Origin: Paraburkholderia humisilvae | GTDB taxonomy: Bacteria; Pseudomonadota; Gammaproteobacteria; Burkholderiales; Burkholderiaceae | Assembly: GCF_902859855.1 (NCBI RefSeq) | Contig: NZ_CADIKH010000043.1 | Location: 1 to 60,764 of the forward strand | Direction of reading: 5' to 3' | DNA: 60,764 bases | Shown: in pieces, positions 52,371-60,736 of the stretch | Position numbering within the stretch: position 1 is the first letter of the stretch | Layout: every line of letters begins with the position of its first letter | Program-made: the position numbers and the translations under genes | Notes under the pieces: generated by a model | Seen by the model: the letters and a program-made list of their open reading frames with translations, nothing else | Database searches by the model: none | Told to the model about the DNA's origin: nothing

Positions 52371-53763
52371 GCGCCGATGTATTCGCCATCGCGGCGCGCG
52401 CCGCCTGCGTCCCCGCGATGCGGCCGAATGCGGTGCCGATCGACATGCCGACGCCCGCGGTATAGCCCTTGCCGAGCACGTTGCCAGCCATCATTTCACC
52501 GGCCACAAACAGGTTGTCGCTTGGCTCGCCGCCGAAATGCACCTGCGCGCGGTCGTTCACCTTCAACCCGAGGTACGTGAACGTGATACCCGGACGCAGC
52601 GCATAACCATAGAACGGCGGTTTGTCGAGCGGCAGCGCCCAGTGTGTCTTCGGTGGCGCGAGACCTTCGGTGCGGCAATCGTCGAGCTTCGTATGATCGA
52701 ACGTGCCCGGCCGGCACGCCGCGTTATACGCATTGACAGTGCGCATGAACGCGTCGACCGGCAATCCGAGCTGGCGCGCAAGGTCCGGCAGCGTGTCGGC
52801 CCGGGTGCCGGGAAATACCGGTGGCATAAAGCGGCCGATCGCTTTCGAGTCGATGATCGAGTAGCCGATCTGCCCGGCCTGCTGGGCGACAAGACGGCCC
52901 CAGATCGCATAGCGCTTCGGCCAGAAGTCCTCGCCCTCGTCGTAGAAGCGTTCGGCGTCGCGGTTCACCACCACGCCGAGCGATACGCAGTCGATCCGCG
53001 TGCAGATGCCGCCGTCGTACAGCGGCGCACGCGCGTCGATCGCGACGCAGTGCGATTGCGACGGATCGCCGATCGGATCGGCGCCCGCATCGATCATGAA
53101 CTTGAGCAGCACGCCCTTGTTAAAGCGCGTGCCGCGAATCAGGAAGTTATCGGCCGGCCATTCGCCGCGCTCGTTTTGCCCCCACGCTTCGCGCAGCCAC
53201 TCGCGGTTCGATTCGAAGCCGCCAGCGGCGAGCACACACGCGCGCGCCTCAAAGCGCTGGTTGCCGCTTTTCGCGGCGACGAAGCGGCCGTTATCGAGTT
53301 CGATCGAATCGACGGGGGTTTCGTAGCGCACCTGTACGCCGAGCGCTTCGGCGCTGCGGTAGTACGCGTTGACGAGCGCCTTGCCGCCGCCCATGAAGAA
53401 TGCGTTGGTGCGCGCGACATGCAGCGCGCCTGACAGCGGCGGCTGAAAACGCACGCCGTGTTTCTGCATCCACGGCCTGCACGTTGACGACGCGCGAATC
53501 GTCAGGCGTGCGAGAGGTTCGTTCGTGATGCCGCCGGTGACCTTGAGCAGGTCCTGCCAGTATTCTTCTTCCGGGTACGCATCGACCAGCACGTCTTGCG
53601 GTGCGTCATGCATGCAGCGCAGATTGCGCGTGTGCTGGGAGTTGCCGCCGCGCCATTCGCGGGGGGCGGATTCGAGAAGCAGCACTGACGCGCCGGCTTC
53701 GCGCGCCATCAGCGCGGCGCACAACGCAGCATTGCCGCCCCCGATCACGAGTACATCGACCAT
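52327..53763 (-). CDS. tcuA: FAD-dependent tricarballylate dehydrogenase TcuA
   Basis: The 478-residue flavoprotein oxidises tricarballylate to cis-aconitate. The N-terminal dinucleotide motif is VLVIGGGNAALCAALMAREAG (residues 4-24 region), followed by GGNSQHTRNLR. The fumarate reductase-like FAD module continues with VLAAGGFESNREWLREAWGQ and, at the C-terminus, NLFVAGEMMAGNVLGKGYTA. The start at 53763 has GGAG 14 nt upstream; the longer open frame has no similarity. It is first of tcuA-tcuB-tcuC behind the promoter at 53790-53818. Confidence 0.93.
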   Translation of the reverse strand: MVDVLVIGGGNAALCAALMAREAGASVLLLESAPREWRGGNSQHTRNLRCMHDAPQDVLVDAYPEEEYWQDLLKVTGGITNEPLARLTIRASSTCRPWMQKHGVRFQPPLSGALHVARTNAFFMGGGKALVNAYYRSAEALGVQVRYETPVDSIELDNGRFVAAKSGNQRFEARACVLAAGGFESNREWLREAWGQNERGEWPADNFLIRGTRFNKGVLLKFMIDAGADPIGDPSQSHCVAIDARAPLYDGGICTRIDCVSLGVVVNRDAERFYDEGEDFWPKRYAIWGRLVAQQAGQIGYSIIDSKAIGRFMPPVFPGTRADTLPDLARQLGLPVDAFMRTVNAYNAACRPGTFDHTKLDDCRTEGLAPPKTHWALPLDKPPFYGYALRPGITFTYLGLKVNDRAQVHFGGEPSDNLFVAGEMMAGNVLGKGYTAGVGMSIGTAFGRIAGTQAARAAMANTSAHAASESTGAHRAEA

Positions 53764-53789
53764 GGTGGGGAGTCTCCTAGTATGGTCGA

Positions 53790-53818
53790 AATGTAGTCGG
53801 CGCGACGCGTTGCCGCAA
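53790..53818 (-). promoter_or_regulatory. Probable promoter of tcuABC
   Basis: On the minus strand TTGCGG (53818-53813), a 17-nt spacer and TACATT (53795-53790) predict a start near 53783, about 20 nt before the tcuA ATG. Confidence 0.6.
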
Positions 53819-53835
53819 CCAGCCGGCGCGCAACG

Positions 53836-53858
53836 GGTCTTCAGTTTTCGTGAAGACC
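53836..53858. promoter_or_regulatory. Interrupted palindrome, likely TcuR (LysR-type) operator
   Basis: GGTCTTCA (53836-53843), 7 nt, TGAAGACC (53851-53858) is a perfect inverted repeat containing the LysR box T-N11-A (53841 and 53853). It is centred about 64 nt upstream of the predicted tcuA transcript start, the usual place for a LysR recognition site. Confidence 0.7.
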
Positions 53859-53883
53859 TTCGTTGAACACCGGCCAAACATCG

Positions 53884-54804
53884 CTAGCGCAGGCGGGCGC
53901 CGAGCCAGCGTCCCTGGCTCACCAGCTCGCGCGCCGTATCGGCGAGCACCACGCGCGCGGCGAGTCCCGCGGGCGACAGTTCGTCGTCCGACACGCTGAC
54001 GAGCAGGTTCGGCCGCACCGCATCAGCGTCCGAAATCTGCACGCTGGCGAGCGCCGCGTTCTCGGCCCGCGCCAACGCCGCGCCGGGCTGGATCGTCGCG
54101 CCGAGGCCGCCGCGCACCGCATCCATCAGCATCGCAAGGCCGTCCACCTCGGCGACGATGCGCGGCTCGTATTTCGCACGTTTGAACGATGTGGCGAGCG
54201 TCGTGCGCAGGCCGTGCGGGCCGCTCGGCAGAATCAGCGGCAGCGTGCCGAGCTTCGCAAGTCGCACGCGTTTTGTTGTTGGCATGCCGGGCAGGTCGGG
54301 CGCGCCGATCACGAATAAACGTTCGTCGAGCAGCGGCATCACGCTCCAGCGCTGCGCGGGTTCTTCGTGAAAGAGAATTGCAAGGTCGATCTGCCGCGCG
54401 CCGAGCATCGACGCGAGGTAGCCTGACAATGTCTCGACGATCCGCAGCCGCACGTCGGGGTAGCGTTCGCGCATCGCACGCATGAACGCAAGCCCCAGCA
54501 CGCCGCTCGTGCTGGTGGCGAGGCCGACGGTGACATGGCCCGACAGACGCGCCTGCCGCGCGGCGTGCGCGGCATCGTCGACGTGGCGCAGCGCGAGCTG
54601 CGCCTGGCGCCAGAACGCGAGCCCCGCATCGGTCGGCACCACACCGCTGGACGTACGCTGCAACAGCCGTGTCGCGAGCTCGCTTTCGAGGCGGCTGATC
54701 TGCTGACTTAACGCGGACGTGACGACGCCCAGCTCGAGCGCTGCTTTGCCCATGCTGCCGTGTTCGACCACGCTGACGAAATATCGCAACTGACGCAATT
54801 CCAT
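53884..54804 (-). CDS. tcuR: LysR-type transcriptional regulator, probable TcuR
   Basis: The 306-residue regulator has the N-terminal winged helix MELRQLRYFVSVVEHGSMGK followed by ALELGVVTSALSQQISRLE. The substrate-binding domain starts near residue 90. It is upstream of tcuA on the same strand with a 120-nt gap holding an operator and promoter, so it most likely activates tcuABC in response to the substrate. It is also close to the divergent catabolic cluster and could influence it. The ATG at 54804 is the standard family start. Confidence 0.87.
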   Translation of the reverse strand: MELRQLRYFVSVVEHGSMGKAALELGVVTSALSQQISRLESELATRLLQRTSSGVVPTDAGLAFWRQAQLALRHVDDAAHAARQARLSGHVTVGLATSTSGVLGLAFMRAMRERYPDVRLRIVETLSGYLASMLGARQIDLAILFHEEPAQRWSVMPLLDERLFVIGAPDLPGMPTTKRVRLAKLGTLPLILPSGPHGLRTTLATSFKRAKYEPRIVAEVDGLAMLMDAVRGGLGATIQPGAALARAENAALASVQISDADAVRPNLLVSVSDDELSPAGLAARVVLADTARELVSQGRWLGARLR

Positions 54805-54926
54805 TCGGGTTCCCCGCTCGGTGCCGTGAGCGGCATTGTCCGGAGTGGGGTCGGAAAACGCAAATGCGGGGGATCTCAGCAAATGAGCTCAGCCAATGAG
54901 GGTGAGACTGTTCGCGGATGATCTTC

Positions 54927-54954
54927 TTGACGGATTGTATGACAGGAATATAAT
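54927..54954 (+). promoter_or_regulatory. Strong sigma-70 promoter of the right-hand catabolic cluster
   Basis: TTGACG (54927-54932), a 16-nt spacer and a perfect TATAAT (54949-54954) point to the MFS gene, whose ATG is about 127 nt after the predicted start. The spacer contains TTGTATGACAG (54935-54945), nearly the same as TTGTATGACAA at 59968-59978. Confidence 0.75.
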
Positions 54955-55087
54955 AATCTCGAAAACGGATCATCGATCTCGTGAGCGGGAATGATCCGGA
55001 AAACGCGGTTGCCGCGCATGCCATGCAGTGGCCGCAACGAAAGCCGTGAACGAGCGGCCCGTCCATAGCAGAGCGGAGACACTCAGC

Positions 55088-56515
55088 ATGCGCGATTCAT
55101 CCACGATCGGCCTACGTCTGGACGGGCTTCCACTGTCCGGATTCCATTGGCGTCTGCTCGGCCTGATCGCAGCCGGCATGTACTTCGATTCGTTCGATAT
55201 CTATATTGCTGGCACCGTGCTCGCCGCACTGATTCATAGCGGCGAATCGACGCTGAAGCTGAACGCGACCTTCGTATCCGTCACCTTTATCGGCATGATG
55301 GTCGGAGCATGGCTGTCCGGCGTGCTCGGCGACCGCTTTGGCCGGCGCTTTTCCTATCAGATCAATCTCGGCATCTATGGTTTCGCGTCGATTGCCGCCG
55401 CACTCGCGCCGTCCATCTACTGGCTGATTTTCTTCCGGCTGGTGATGGGGCTCGGCATGGGCGCGGAAATCGTGGTTGGCTACGCGACGCTGAGCGAGTT
55501 CATTCCGGCTGCGTGGCGCGGCCGTTTCGGCACGATCCTGAATCTGATCATCAATACTTCGCTGTTCCTGTCGACTTTCCTTGGCTGGTTGATCGTGCCG
55601 CATTACGGCTGGCGCTGGATGTTCGTGATCGCCGGGTGCGGCGCGCTCGTCGTCTGGATCCTGCGCAAGTCGATGCTCGAATCGCCGCGCTGGCTCGCGG
55701 CGCGCGGGCGCACCGACGAAGCGGAGCAAATCGTCGCCCGCATCGAGACCGCGTGCGGCGTCGATCCGGCCGTGGCGCGAGAAGCGGCGCGGAGTGCAGC
55801 ACGGCAGGCGACCCGCGACGCGGCCCAGACCGTCGCACCGGCCGCAGCACGCATGAGCGAACTGTTCTCGCGGCGCCTGTTGACCCGCACGATCACCGCC
55901 ATCACCGTGCTGGTCGCGCTTTTTATCGTGAACTACGCATTCGTTAGCTGGATTCCGACTTTTCTCGTCAAACAGGGGCACAGCATGTCGAACTCGCTCG
56001 GCCTCACCGCGCTGATGTTCGCGGGCGGCCCGGTTGGCTCGCTGATCGCGTTTGCACTTGCCGAACGGGTCGGTCGTAAATGGGGCATCGTCGCTTTTTC
56101 GCTGGTTTGCGTTGCGTTCGGTGTGGCGTACCCGTTCGCGCAATCGGCGGCGATGATTACGCTGCTCGGCTTTGCGATCACTGCGTGCATTTATGTGCTG
56201 TCGTCGTTTAGCGTCGCGAGCTATGTGCCTGAGCTCTTTCCGACTGAATTGCGTCTGCGCGGCTCGGGCCTTGCTAACACGATCGGCCGCGCGGTCAGCA
56301 TCGTCGTGCCCTATGCGGTTGCGGCGGCGTTCGCCGGCTTCGGCATTTCGGGTGTGATCGCGTTGATTGTCGCGACGCTGTTGTTGCAGGCGTTGATTGT
56401 CGGCGTGCTCGGCGCGGAGACCAAGCACCGCTCGCTCGAGGCGATTGCCGCCGAAACCGGCGATGCGACGCGCGGCGACGCGGGCGAACGGGCCGCGGCC
56501 GCGGTCAGCCGGTGA
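55088..56515 (+). CDS. MFS transporter, metabolite:proton symporter type
   Basis: The 475-residue protein has twelve predicted membrane helices. Helix 1 has AAGMYFDSFDIYIAGTVLAA, with an Asp pair typical of aromatic-acid and small organic-acid symporters. The loop motif is SGVLGDRFGRRFSYQ, and AERVGRKWGI lies in the C-half. The central loop (about residues 205-265) is long and Ala/Arg-rich. GGAG precedes the ATG by about 10 nt. It is the first gene of the catabolic cluster and should import its substrate, which is unknown. Confidence 0.9.
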   Translation: MRDSSTIGLRLDGLPLSGFHWRLLGLIAAGMYFDSFDIYIAGTVLAALIHSGESTLKLNATFVSVTFIGMMVGAWLSGVLGDRFGRRFSYQINLGIYGFASIAAALAPSIYWLIFFRLVMGLGMGAEIVVGYATLSEFIPAAWRGRFGTILNLIINTSLFLSTFLGWLIVPHYGWRWMFVIAGCGALVVWILRKSMLESPRWLAARGRTDEAEQIVARIETACGVDPAVAREAARSAARQATRDAAQTVAPAAARMSELFSRRLLTRTITAITVLVALFIVNYAFVSWIPTFLVKQGHSMSNSLGLTALMFAGGPVGSLIAFALAERVGRKWGIVAFSLVCVAFGVAYPFAQSAAMITLLGFAITACIYVLSSFSVASYVPELFPTELRLRGSGLANTIGRAVSIVVPYAVAAAFAGFGISGVIALIVATLLLQALIVGVLGAETKHRSLEAIAAETGDATRGDAGERAAAAVSR

Positions 56516-56547
56516 TCCATCACGACCCAAGCAAGGAGCGATAGCCG

Positions 56548-57924
56548 ATGCAACCCCGCACGACCTCCGCTGACGAACCTGTCACTGCGACGCGGCAACT
56601 CGCGCAATTCGTCGAGCGCACGCGCTGGAGCGATATCCCCGAAGCGGTGCGGCATGAGGCGAAGCGCGCGCTTGTCAATTACTTCGCGGTGGGGTTCGCC
56701 GGTTGCGCGGACCCGTCGATCGGCAAAGCGGTGCAGGTGTACCGGCGTTTGCGCGCCGGCTACGAAGCGAGCCTGATCGGGCGCGCGGAGCGCACCGACA
56801 TGCTGAACGCGGCCGCGCTCAATGCGATGACCGCGAACGTGCACGATTTCGACGACACTCATCTGCCGACCATCATTCATCCGACCGCACCAGTCGCTGC
56901 GCCGCTGTTCGCATTCAGCGAAAGCAAAAGCATGACCGGCGAGGCGCTGCTGCTCGCGTTCGTGGTGGGCGTTGAAATTGAATGTCGGATCGGCAACGCG
57001 GTCTCGCCTTCGCACTATCAGCGCGGCTGGCACATTACGTCGACCTGCGGCGTATTCGGTGCGGCGGCAGCCGCGGCGAAAATCATCAAGCTGGATAACA
57101 GCCAGATTGCCGCTGCGTTCGGCCACGCATCCGCGCAGGCGGGAGGACTCGTCGAAACGCTCGGCACGATGGCGAAGAGCGTGAGTGTCGGCAATGCGGC
57201 GAAACACGGCATGCTGTCCGCGTGGCTCGCCGCGGATGGCCTGAGCGGCCCTGCGCGACCCATTGAAGGCGAGCGCGGCTTTCTGCGCGTCACCGCCGAC
57301 AAACCGGATTTCAATGCGCTTACCGCCGGGCTCGGCAGTGTCTGGGCATTGCAGGCGAATACCTACAAGCCGTACCCATGCGGTGTCGTGCTGAACCCGG
57401 TGATCGAAGCGTGCCTCGATCTGGCACGCGACAGGCACTGGTCGCTGGCCGATATCGAACGGGTCGAACTGGTCGGCCATCCGCTGCTGCGCGAGCGAAC
57501 CGATCGGCTCGACATTCGCAGCGGCCGCGAGGCACAGGTGAGCGCGCAGCATAGCGTCGCCGTCGTGCTCGCGACGGGCCGCGCGGGTCTCGCCGAGTTC
57601 AGCGACAGCAGCGCCGCGGACCCGGCGTTGCGCGCATTCGCGGGCCGCGTTGCCTTTGTCGACGACAGCCGCTTTCCGGTCGAAGCGGCGCGCGTCACGG
57701 TGCTGCTGCGTTCGGGCGAGAGCGTGTCGCGCACAGTGAGCGCCGCGCGCGGCAGCCTTGCGGTGCCGCTTTCGGATGCGGAGCTCGACAGCAAGTTGAA
57801 AGAGCTCGCCGCATACGGCGCACCGCATATTGCCACGCAACGCTTGCTCGATACATTGTGGACACTCGATACTGCCGGCGACGCCGCGATGCCGATGCAC
57901 ATCGCGCGTGTCGAGACCGGTTAG
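56548..57924 (+). CDS. MmgE/PrpD family protein
   Basis: The 458-residue protein belongs to the MmgE/PrpD family, which includes 2-methylcitrate dehydratase, cis-aconitate decarboxylase and iminodisuccinate epimerase. Family features are ANVHDFDDTHLPTIIHPTAP (about residues 98-117), HYQRGWHITSTCGVFGAAAA and the active-site-like YKPYPCGVV. It lies 32 nt after the transporter gene and 88 nt before the NIPSNAP gene. No prpB, prpC or acnD is nearby, so a propionate role is unlikely. The actual reaction is not known. Confidence 0.88.
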   Translation: MQPRTTSADEPVTATRQLAQFVERTRWSDIPEAVRHEAKRALVNYFAVGFAGCADPSIGKAVQVYRRLRAGYEASLIGRAERTDMLNAAALNAMTANVHDFDDTHLPTIIHPTAPVAAPLFAFSESKSMTGEALLLAFVVGVEIECRIGNAVSPSHYQRGWHITSTCGVFGAAAAAAKIIKLDNSQIAAAFGHASAQAGGLVETLGTMAKSVSVGNAAKHGMLSAWLAADGLSGPARPIEGERGFLRVTADKPDFNALTAGLGSVWALQANTYKPYPCGVVLNPVIEACLDLARDRHWSLADIERVELVGHPLLRERTDRLDIRSGREAQVSAQHSVAVVLATGRAGLAEFSDSSAADPALRAFAGRVAFVDDSRFPVEAARVTVLLRSGESVSRTVSAARGSLAVPLSDAELDSKLKELAAYGAPHIATQRLLDTLWTLDTAGDAAMPMHIARVETG

Positions 57925-58012
57925 AAAAAAGCGCGACTCATGAACACGCGTGGCTTCGCCACCATCGCTTCAGCTTCGCATTTTTGTTGAACATCAATAT
58001 GGAGAACTTTTA

Positions 58013-58339
58013 ATGATCGTTGAGATGCGCATTTATCACTGCGCGCCGGGACGCTTGCCGGCGTTGCAGGACCGTTTCGTCAATATCACGCTGGGCTTTT
58101 TCGAGAAGTACGGGATCAAGCAGATTGGCTTCTGGACCACGCTGGTCGGCCCGAGCAATCACGCGCTTACGTACATGATCAAGTGGGAAAGCCTCGCTGA
58201 GCGCGAAACCAAATGGAATGCGTTCCAGTCGGATCAGGAGTGGATCACGAAGCGCGCGGCGACCGAAGCGGAAAAGCCGATCGTCGAGCGCATCGAGAAC
58301 CACTTTCTGACGCCGACCGCTTTTTCGGCGCTTCGGTAG
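58013..58339 (+). CDS. NIPSNAP family protein
   Basis: The 108-residue protein has the dimeric alpha-beta barrel NIPSNAP pattern: MIVEMRIYHCAPGRLPALQD at the N-terminus, IGFWTTLVGPSNHALTYMIKW in the middle and WNAFQSDQEW near the C-terminus. GGAG lies 9 nt before the ATG. Biochemical function of bacterial NIPSNAPs is mostly unknown; they often sit beside degradation genes, as here between PrpD-like and aldehyde dehydrogenase genes. Confidence 0.9.
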   Translation: MIVEMRIYHCAPGRLPALQDRFVNITLGFFEKYGIKQIGFWTTLVGPSNHALTYMIKWESLAERETKWNAFQSDQEWITKRAATEAEKPIVERIENHFLTPTAFSALR

Positions 58340-58452
58340 AACCGCACGAAGCGCTGCCTGCTAGCCGGTGGCGCCCCGGCTGGCTGGCACGCCGATGGCC
58401 TCGCAGGCTTTCGAGCGACCGTAGCCGGTGACTTCTTAACCTGGAGCCTGGA

Positions 58453-59883
58453 ATGTCTCGCGTTGGACAGTTTTACATCGATGGAAAATGGGTCGCGCCA
58501 CTCGCGCCGGTCTGGTTCGATCTGATCGATCCGGCAACCGAGTCGCGCTTCGATCAGCTGGCACTCGGCAATGCGGCGGACGTCGATCGCGCAGTCGCAG
58601 CGGCGCGCCGTGCGTTCCCGTCGTATTCGGCGAGCACGGTTGCCGATCGCGTCGCGCTATTAAAGCGCATCGTGCAGATCTACGAACGCCGCGTCGACGA
58701 ATTCGCCGAAGCGATGCGTGCCGAAATGGGCGCGCCGATTGCTTTCGCGCGCAACAATCAGGCGGCGCGCGGGCCGTCACATCTGAATGCGCTGATCGAT
58801 GTGCTCGATCACTTCGCATTTGAAACGCAGCGCGGCGCGACGCGTCTGCGGCATGAGGCGATTGGCGTGTGCGGGCTGATCACGCCATGGAACTGGCCGA
58901 TCAACCAGATCGTCGTGAAGATCGCTCCTGCGCTCGCGGCCGGTTGCACGATGGTGCTCAAGCCGAGCGAATATTCGGCGCTCAGCGCGCTGCTATTTGC
59001 CGAAGTGCTCGACGAAGCAGGCGTGCCGCCGGGCGTGTTCAATCTGGTGAATGGCGACGGGCCGGGTGTCGGCGCGGCGATCGCCGCGCATCCGGACATC
59101 GATATGGTCTCGTTCACCGGGTCGACGCGAGCGGGTATCCAGGTCGCGAAGCTGGCGGCCGATACCGTGAAGCGCGTGGCACAGGAACTCGGCGGCAAGT
59201 CCGCCAATATCCTGCTCGATGACGTGAACCTGAACGATGCGGTGACGCGTGGTGTGAACGCGTGCTTTGCGAATTCGGGTCAATCGTGTTCGAGCCCCAC
59301 GCGCATGCTGGTGCCGCGGCGTTTGATGGATGAAGCCGCGCAGATCGCGGGCCGGGCGGCGCAGGCGTTCAGGGTCGGCGCGACCGACAAGGTGACGACA
59401 CAGCTGGGCCCGGTCGTGAACCGCAACCAGTTTGTGCGCGTGCAATCGCTGATTCAATCGGGCATAGATGAAGGCGCGCGGCTCGTGACAGGCGGCATTG
59501 GCTTGCCGGAAGGCCTGTCGAAGGGCTGGTTCGTGAAACCGACCGTGTTCGCCGACGTGAAACCCGATATGGCAATCTCGCGCGAAGAAATTTTCGGCCC
59601 GGTGCTGTCGATGATTCCCTACGACAGCGATGAAGAGGCGATCCAGATCGCGAACGATACCGTCTACGGGCTGGCCGCCTATGTGCAGTCCGGGAGTCTC
59701 GAGCGCGCGCGTACCGTGGCCCGCACGTTACGCGCGGGCGGTGTGCACCTGAACTATCCGACGCCCGATTTCAACGCGCCGTTCGGCGGCTACAAGCGCT
59801 CGGGCAACGGGCGCGAATGGGGCGAGGCGGGCCTGCGCGAGTATCTGGAGGTCAAGGCGATGGTGGGCTACGGCGAAGCGTGA
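58453..59883 (+). CDS. Aldehyde dehydrogenase (NAD(P)+-dependent)
   Basis: The 476-residue enzyme has the ALDH superfamily features: GLITPWNWPINQ (N169-type loop), KPSEYSALSA, the base Glu245 in QELGGKSANILLDD and the nucleophile Cys279 in FANSGQSCSSPTRM, and EIFGPVLSMIPYD. All catalytic residues are intact. It should oxidise an aldehyde intermediate of the pathway to the acid; which aldehyde cannot be told. It is the last gene of the MFS-PrpD-NIPSNAP-ALDH run. Confidence 0.93.
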   Translation: MSRVGQFYIDGKWVAPLAPVWFDLIDPATESRFDQLALGNAADVDRAVAAARRAFPSYSASTVADRVALLKRIVQIYERRVDEFAEAMRAEMGAPIAFARNNQAARGPSHLNALIDVLDHFAFETQRGATRLRHEAIGVCGLITPWNWPINQIVVKIAPALAAGCTMVLKPSEYSALSALLFAEVLDEAGVPPGVFNLVNGDGPGVGAAIAAHPDIDMVSFTGSTRAGIQVAKLAADTVKRVAQELGGKSANILLDDVNLNDAVTRGVNACFANSGQSCSSPTRMLVPRRLMDEAAQIAGRAAQAFRVGATDKVTTQLGPVVNRNQFVRVQSLIQSGIDEGARLVTGGIGLPEGLSKGWFVKPTVFADVKPDMAISREEIFGPVLSMIPYDSDEEAIQIANDTVYGLAAYVQSGSLERARTVARTLRAGGVHLNYPTPDFNAPFGGYKRSGNGREWGEAGLREYLEVKAMVGYGEA

Positions 59884-59943
59884 GGCGAGACGCCGGCAGC
59901 GCGCAGAACCGCGGACCGAAGCGCACGGAGAGGCGCATACCCC

Positions 59944-59958
59944 GCAAAAAATTTTTGC
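59944..59958. promoter_or_regulatory. AT-rich 15-bp palindrome upstream of the decarboxylase-like gene
   Basis: GCAAAAA and TTTTTGC flank a single A. It lies 10 nt upstream of the TTGTATGACAA site. A regulatory role is possible but not shown. Confidence 0.4.
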
Positions 59959-59967
59959 CTTATTGGT

Positions 59968-59995
59968 TTGTATGACAATCGGACGGTAAGATAAT
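59968..59995 (+). promoter_or_regulatory. Promoter and operator-like site of the decarboxylase-like gene
   Basis: TTGTATGACAA (59968-59978) is an inverted repeat TTGT-ATG-ACAA and shares ten bases with the site in the promoter at 54927-54954. TTGTAT also serves as -35, with GATAAT (59990-59995) after a 16-nt spacer. The predicted start is about 50 nt before the ATG. Confidence 0.6.
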
Positions 59996-60051
59996 CAGTG
60001 CAGATATCGACGATGCCGAAGTGGCATCGCAAACAACCGAGGGTAATGCAG

Positions 60052-60444
60052 ATGGGAAACAACGACGGATTTGAAAAGGGCTTCGCGAACCGCAAGGAAG
60101 TACTCGGCGCGGGGCATGTTGAAAAATCATGGGCGAACGCGGACGATTTCAACCGGCCGATGCAGAAGCTCGTCACCGAGTATTGCTGGGGCGAAATCTG
60201 GGGCGACCCGACGCTGCCGTTCAAGACGCGCAGCATGCTGAACATCGCGATGCTGACCGCGATGAGCCAGCACCACGAGCTGGCGGTGCACGTGAAAGGG
60301 GCGTTGAAGAATGGTGTGACCAAGGACGAGATCCGCTCGGTGCTGATGCAGGCCGCGATTTACTGCGGCGTGCCGCTCGCGCTTGCGGCGTTTCGCGTCG
60401 CGACCGACGCGATCAAGGCGTATGAAGCGGAACCGAAGTCGTAG
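60052..60444 (+). CDS. Carboxymuconolactone decarboxylase family protein
   Basis: The 130-residue protein has the PcaC-type pattern: KGFANRKEVLGAGHVEKSWA at the N-terminus, VTEYCWGEIWGDPTLPFKTR and MLTAMSQHHELAVHVKGALK, and IRSVLMQAAIYCGVPLALAAF. It lacks the CxxC of AhpD-like members, so it is not a peroxidase-type member. The reaction is probably a decarboxylation or lactone step but is not established. GAGGG 8 nt before the ATG at 60052 favours it over the ATG at 60046. Confidence 0.9.
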   Translation: MGNNDGFEKGFANRKEVLGAGHVEKSWANADDFNRPMQKLVTEYCWGEIWGDPTLPFKTRSMLNIAMLTAMSQHHELAVHVKGALKNGVTKDEIRSVLMQAAIYCGVPLALAAFRVATDAIKAYEAEPKS

Positions 60445-60578
60445 GCGAGCGGTGACGACACAACAATGACGGCGCCCCGCCGGAAGATTTTTTTGCGCAT
60501 GTGTGTAACGCCGTACTTGCCGCGCCGCGCGCCGCCACATTGCGTGGCGGTGCCGAAATAACGATACCGGAGACACGG

Positions 60579-60713
60579 ATGAAAGCGCTTACAGCAGAGC
60601 ACCTCTCACAGACCGCCGAAGAACGGTCGATCGACGCAAAGAGAAAGAGCGCCATTATTGAGTTTCCCATAAAACATGACAACCGATTCGATGCTGGCGC
60701 GTTATATCTCTAA
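60579..60713 (+). CDS. Small 44-residue protein, unknown function
   Basis: The ATG at 60579 follows CGGAGA with an 8-nt spacer. The product begins MKALTAEHLSQTAEERSIDA and ends DNRFDAGALYL; it is polar and charged, with no membrane segment. It lies between the decarboxylase-like gene and the next gene start at 60737 on the same strand. I do not recognise it. It could also be the remnant of a longer gene. Confidence 0.4.
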   Translation: MKALTAEHLSQTAEERSIDAKRKSAIIEFPIKHDNRFDAGALYL

Positions 60714-60736
60714 CGGATTGAATGGAGATACGCGCC

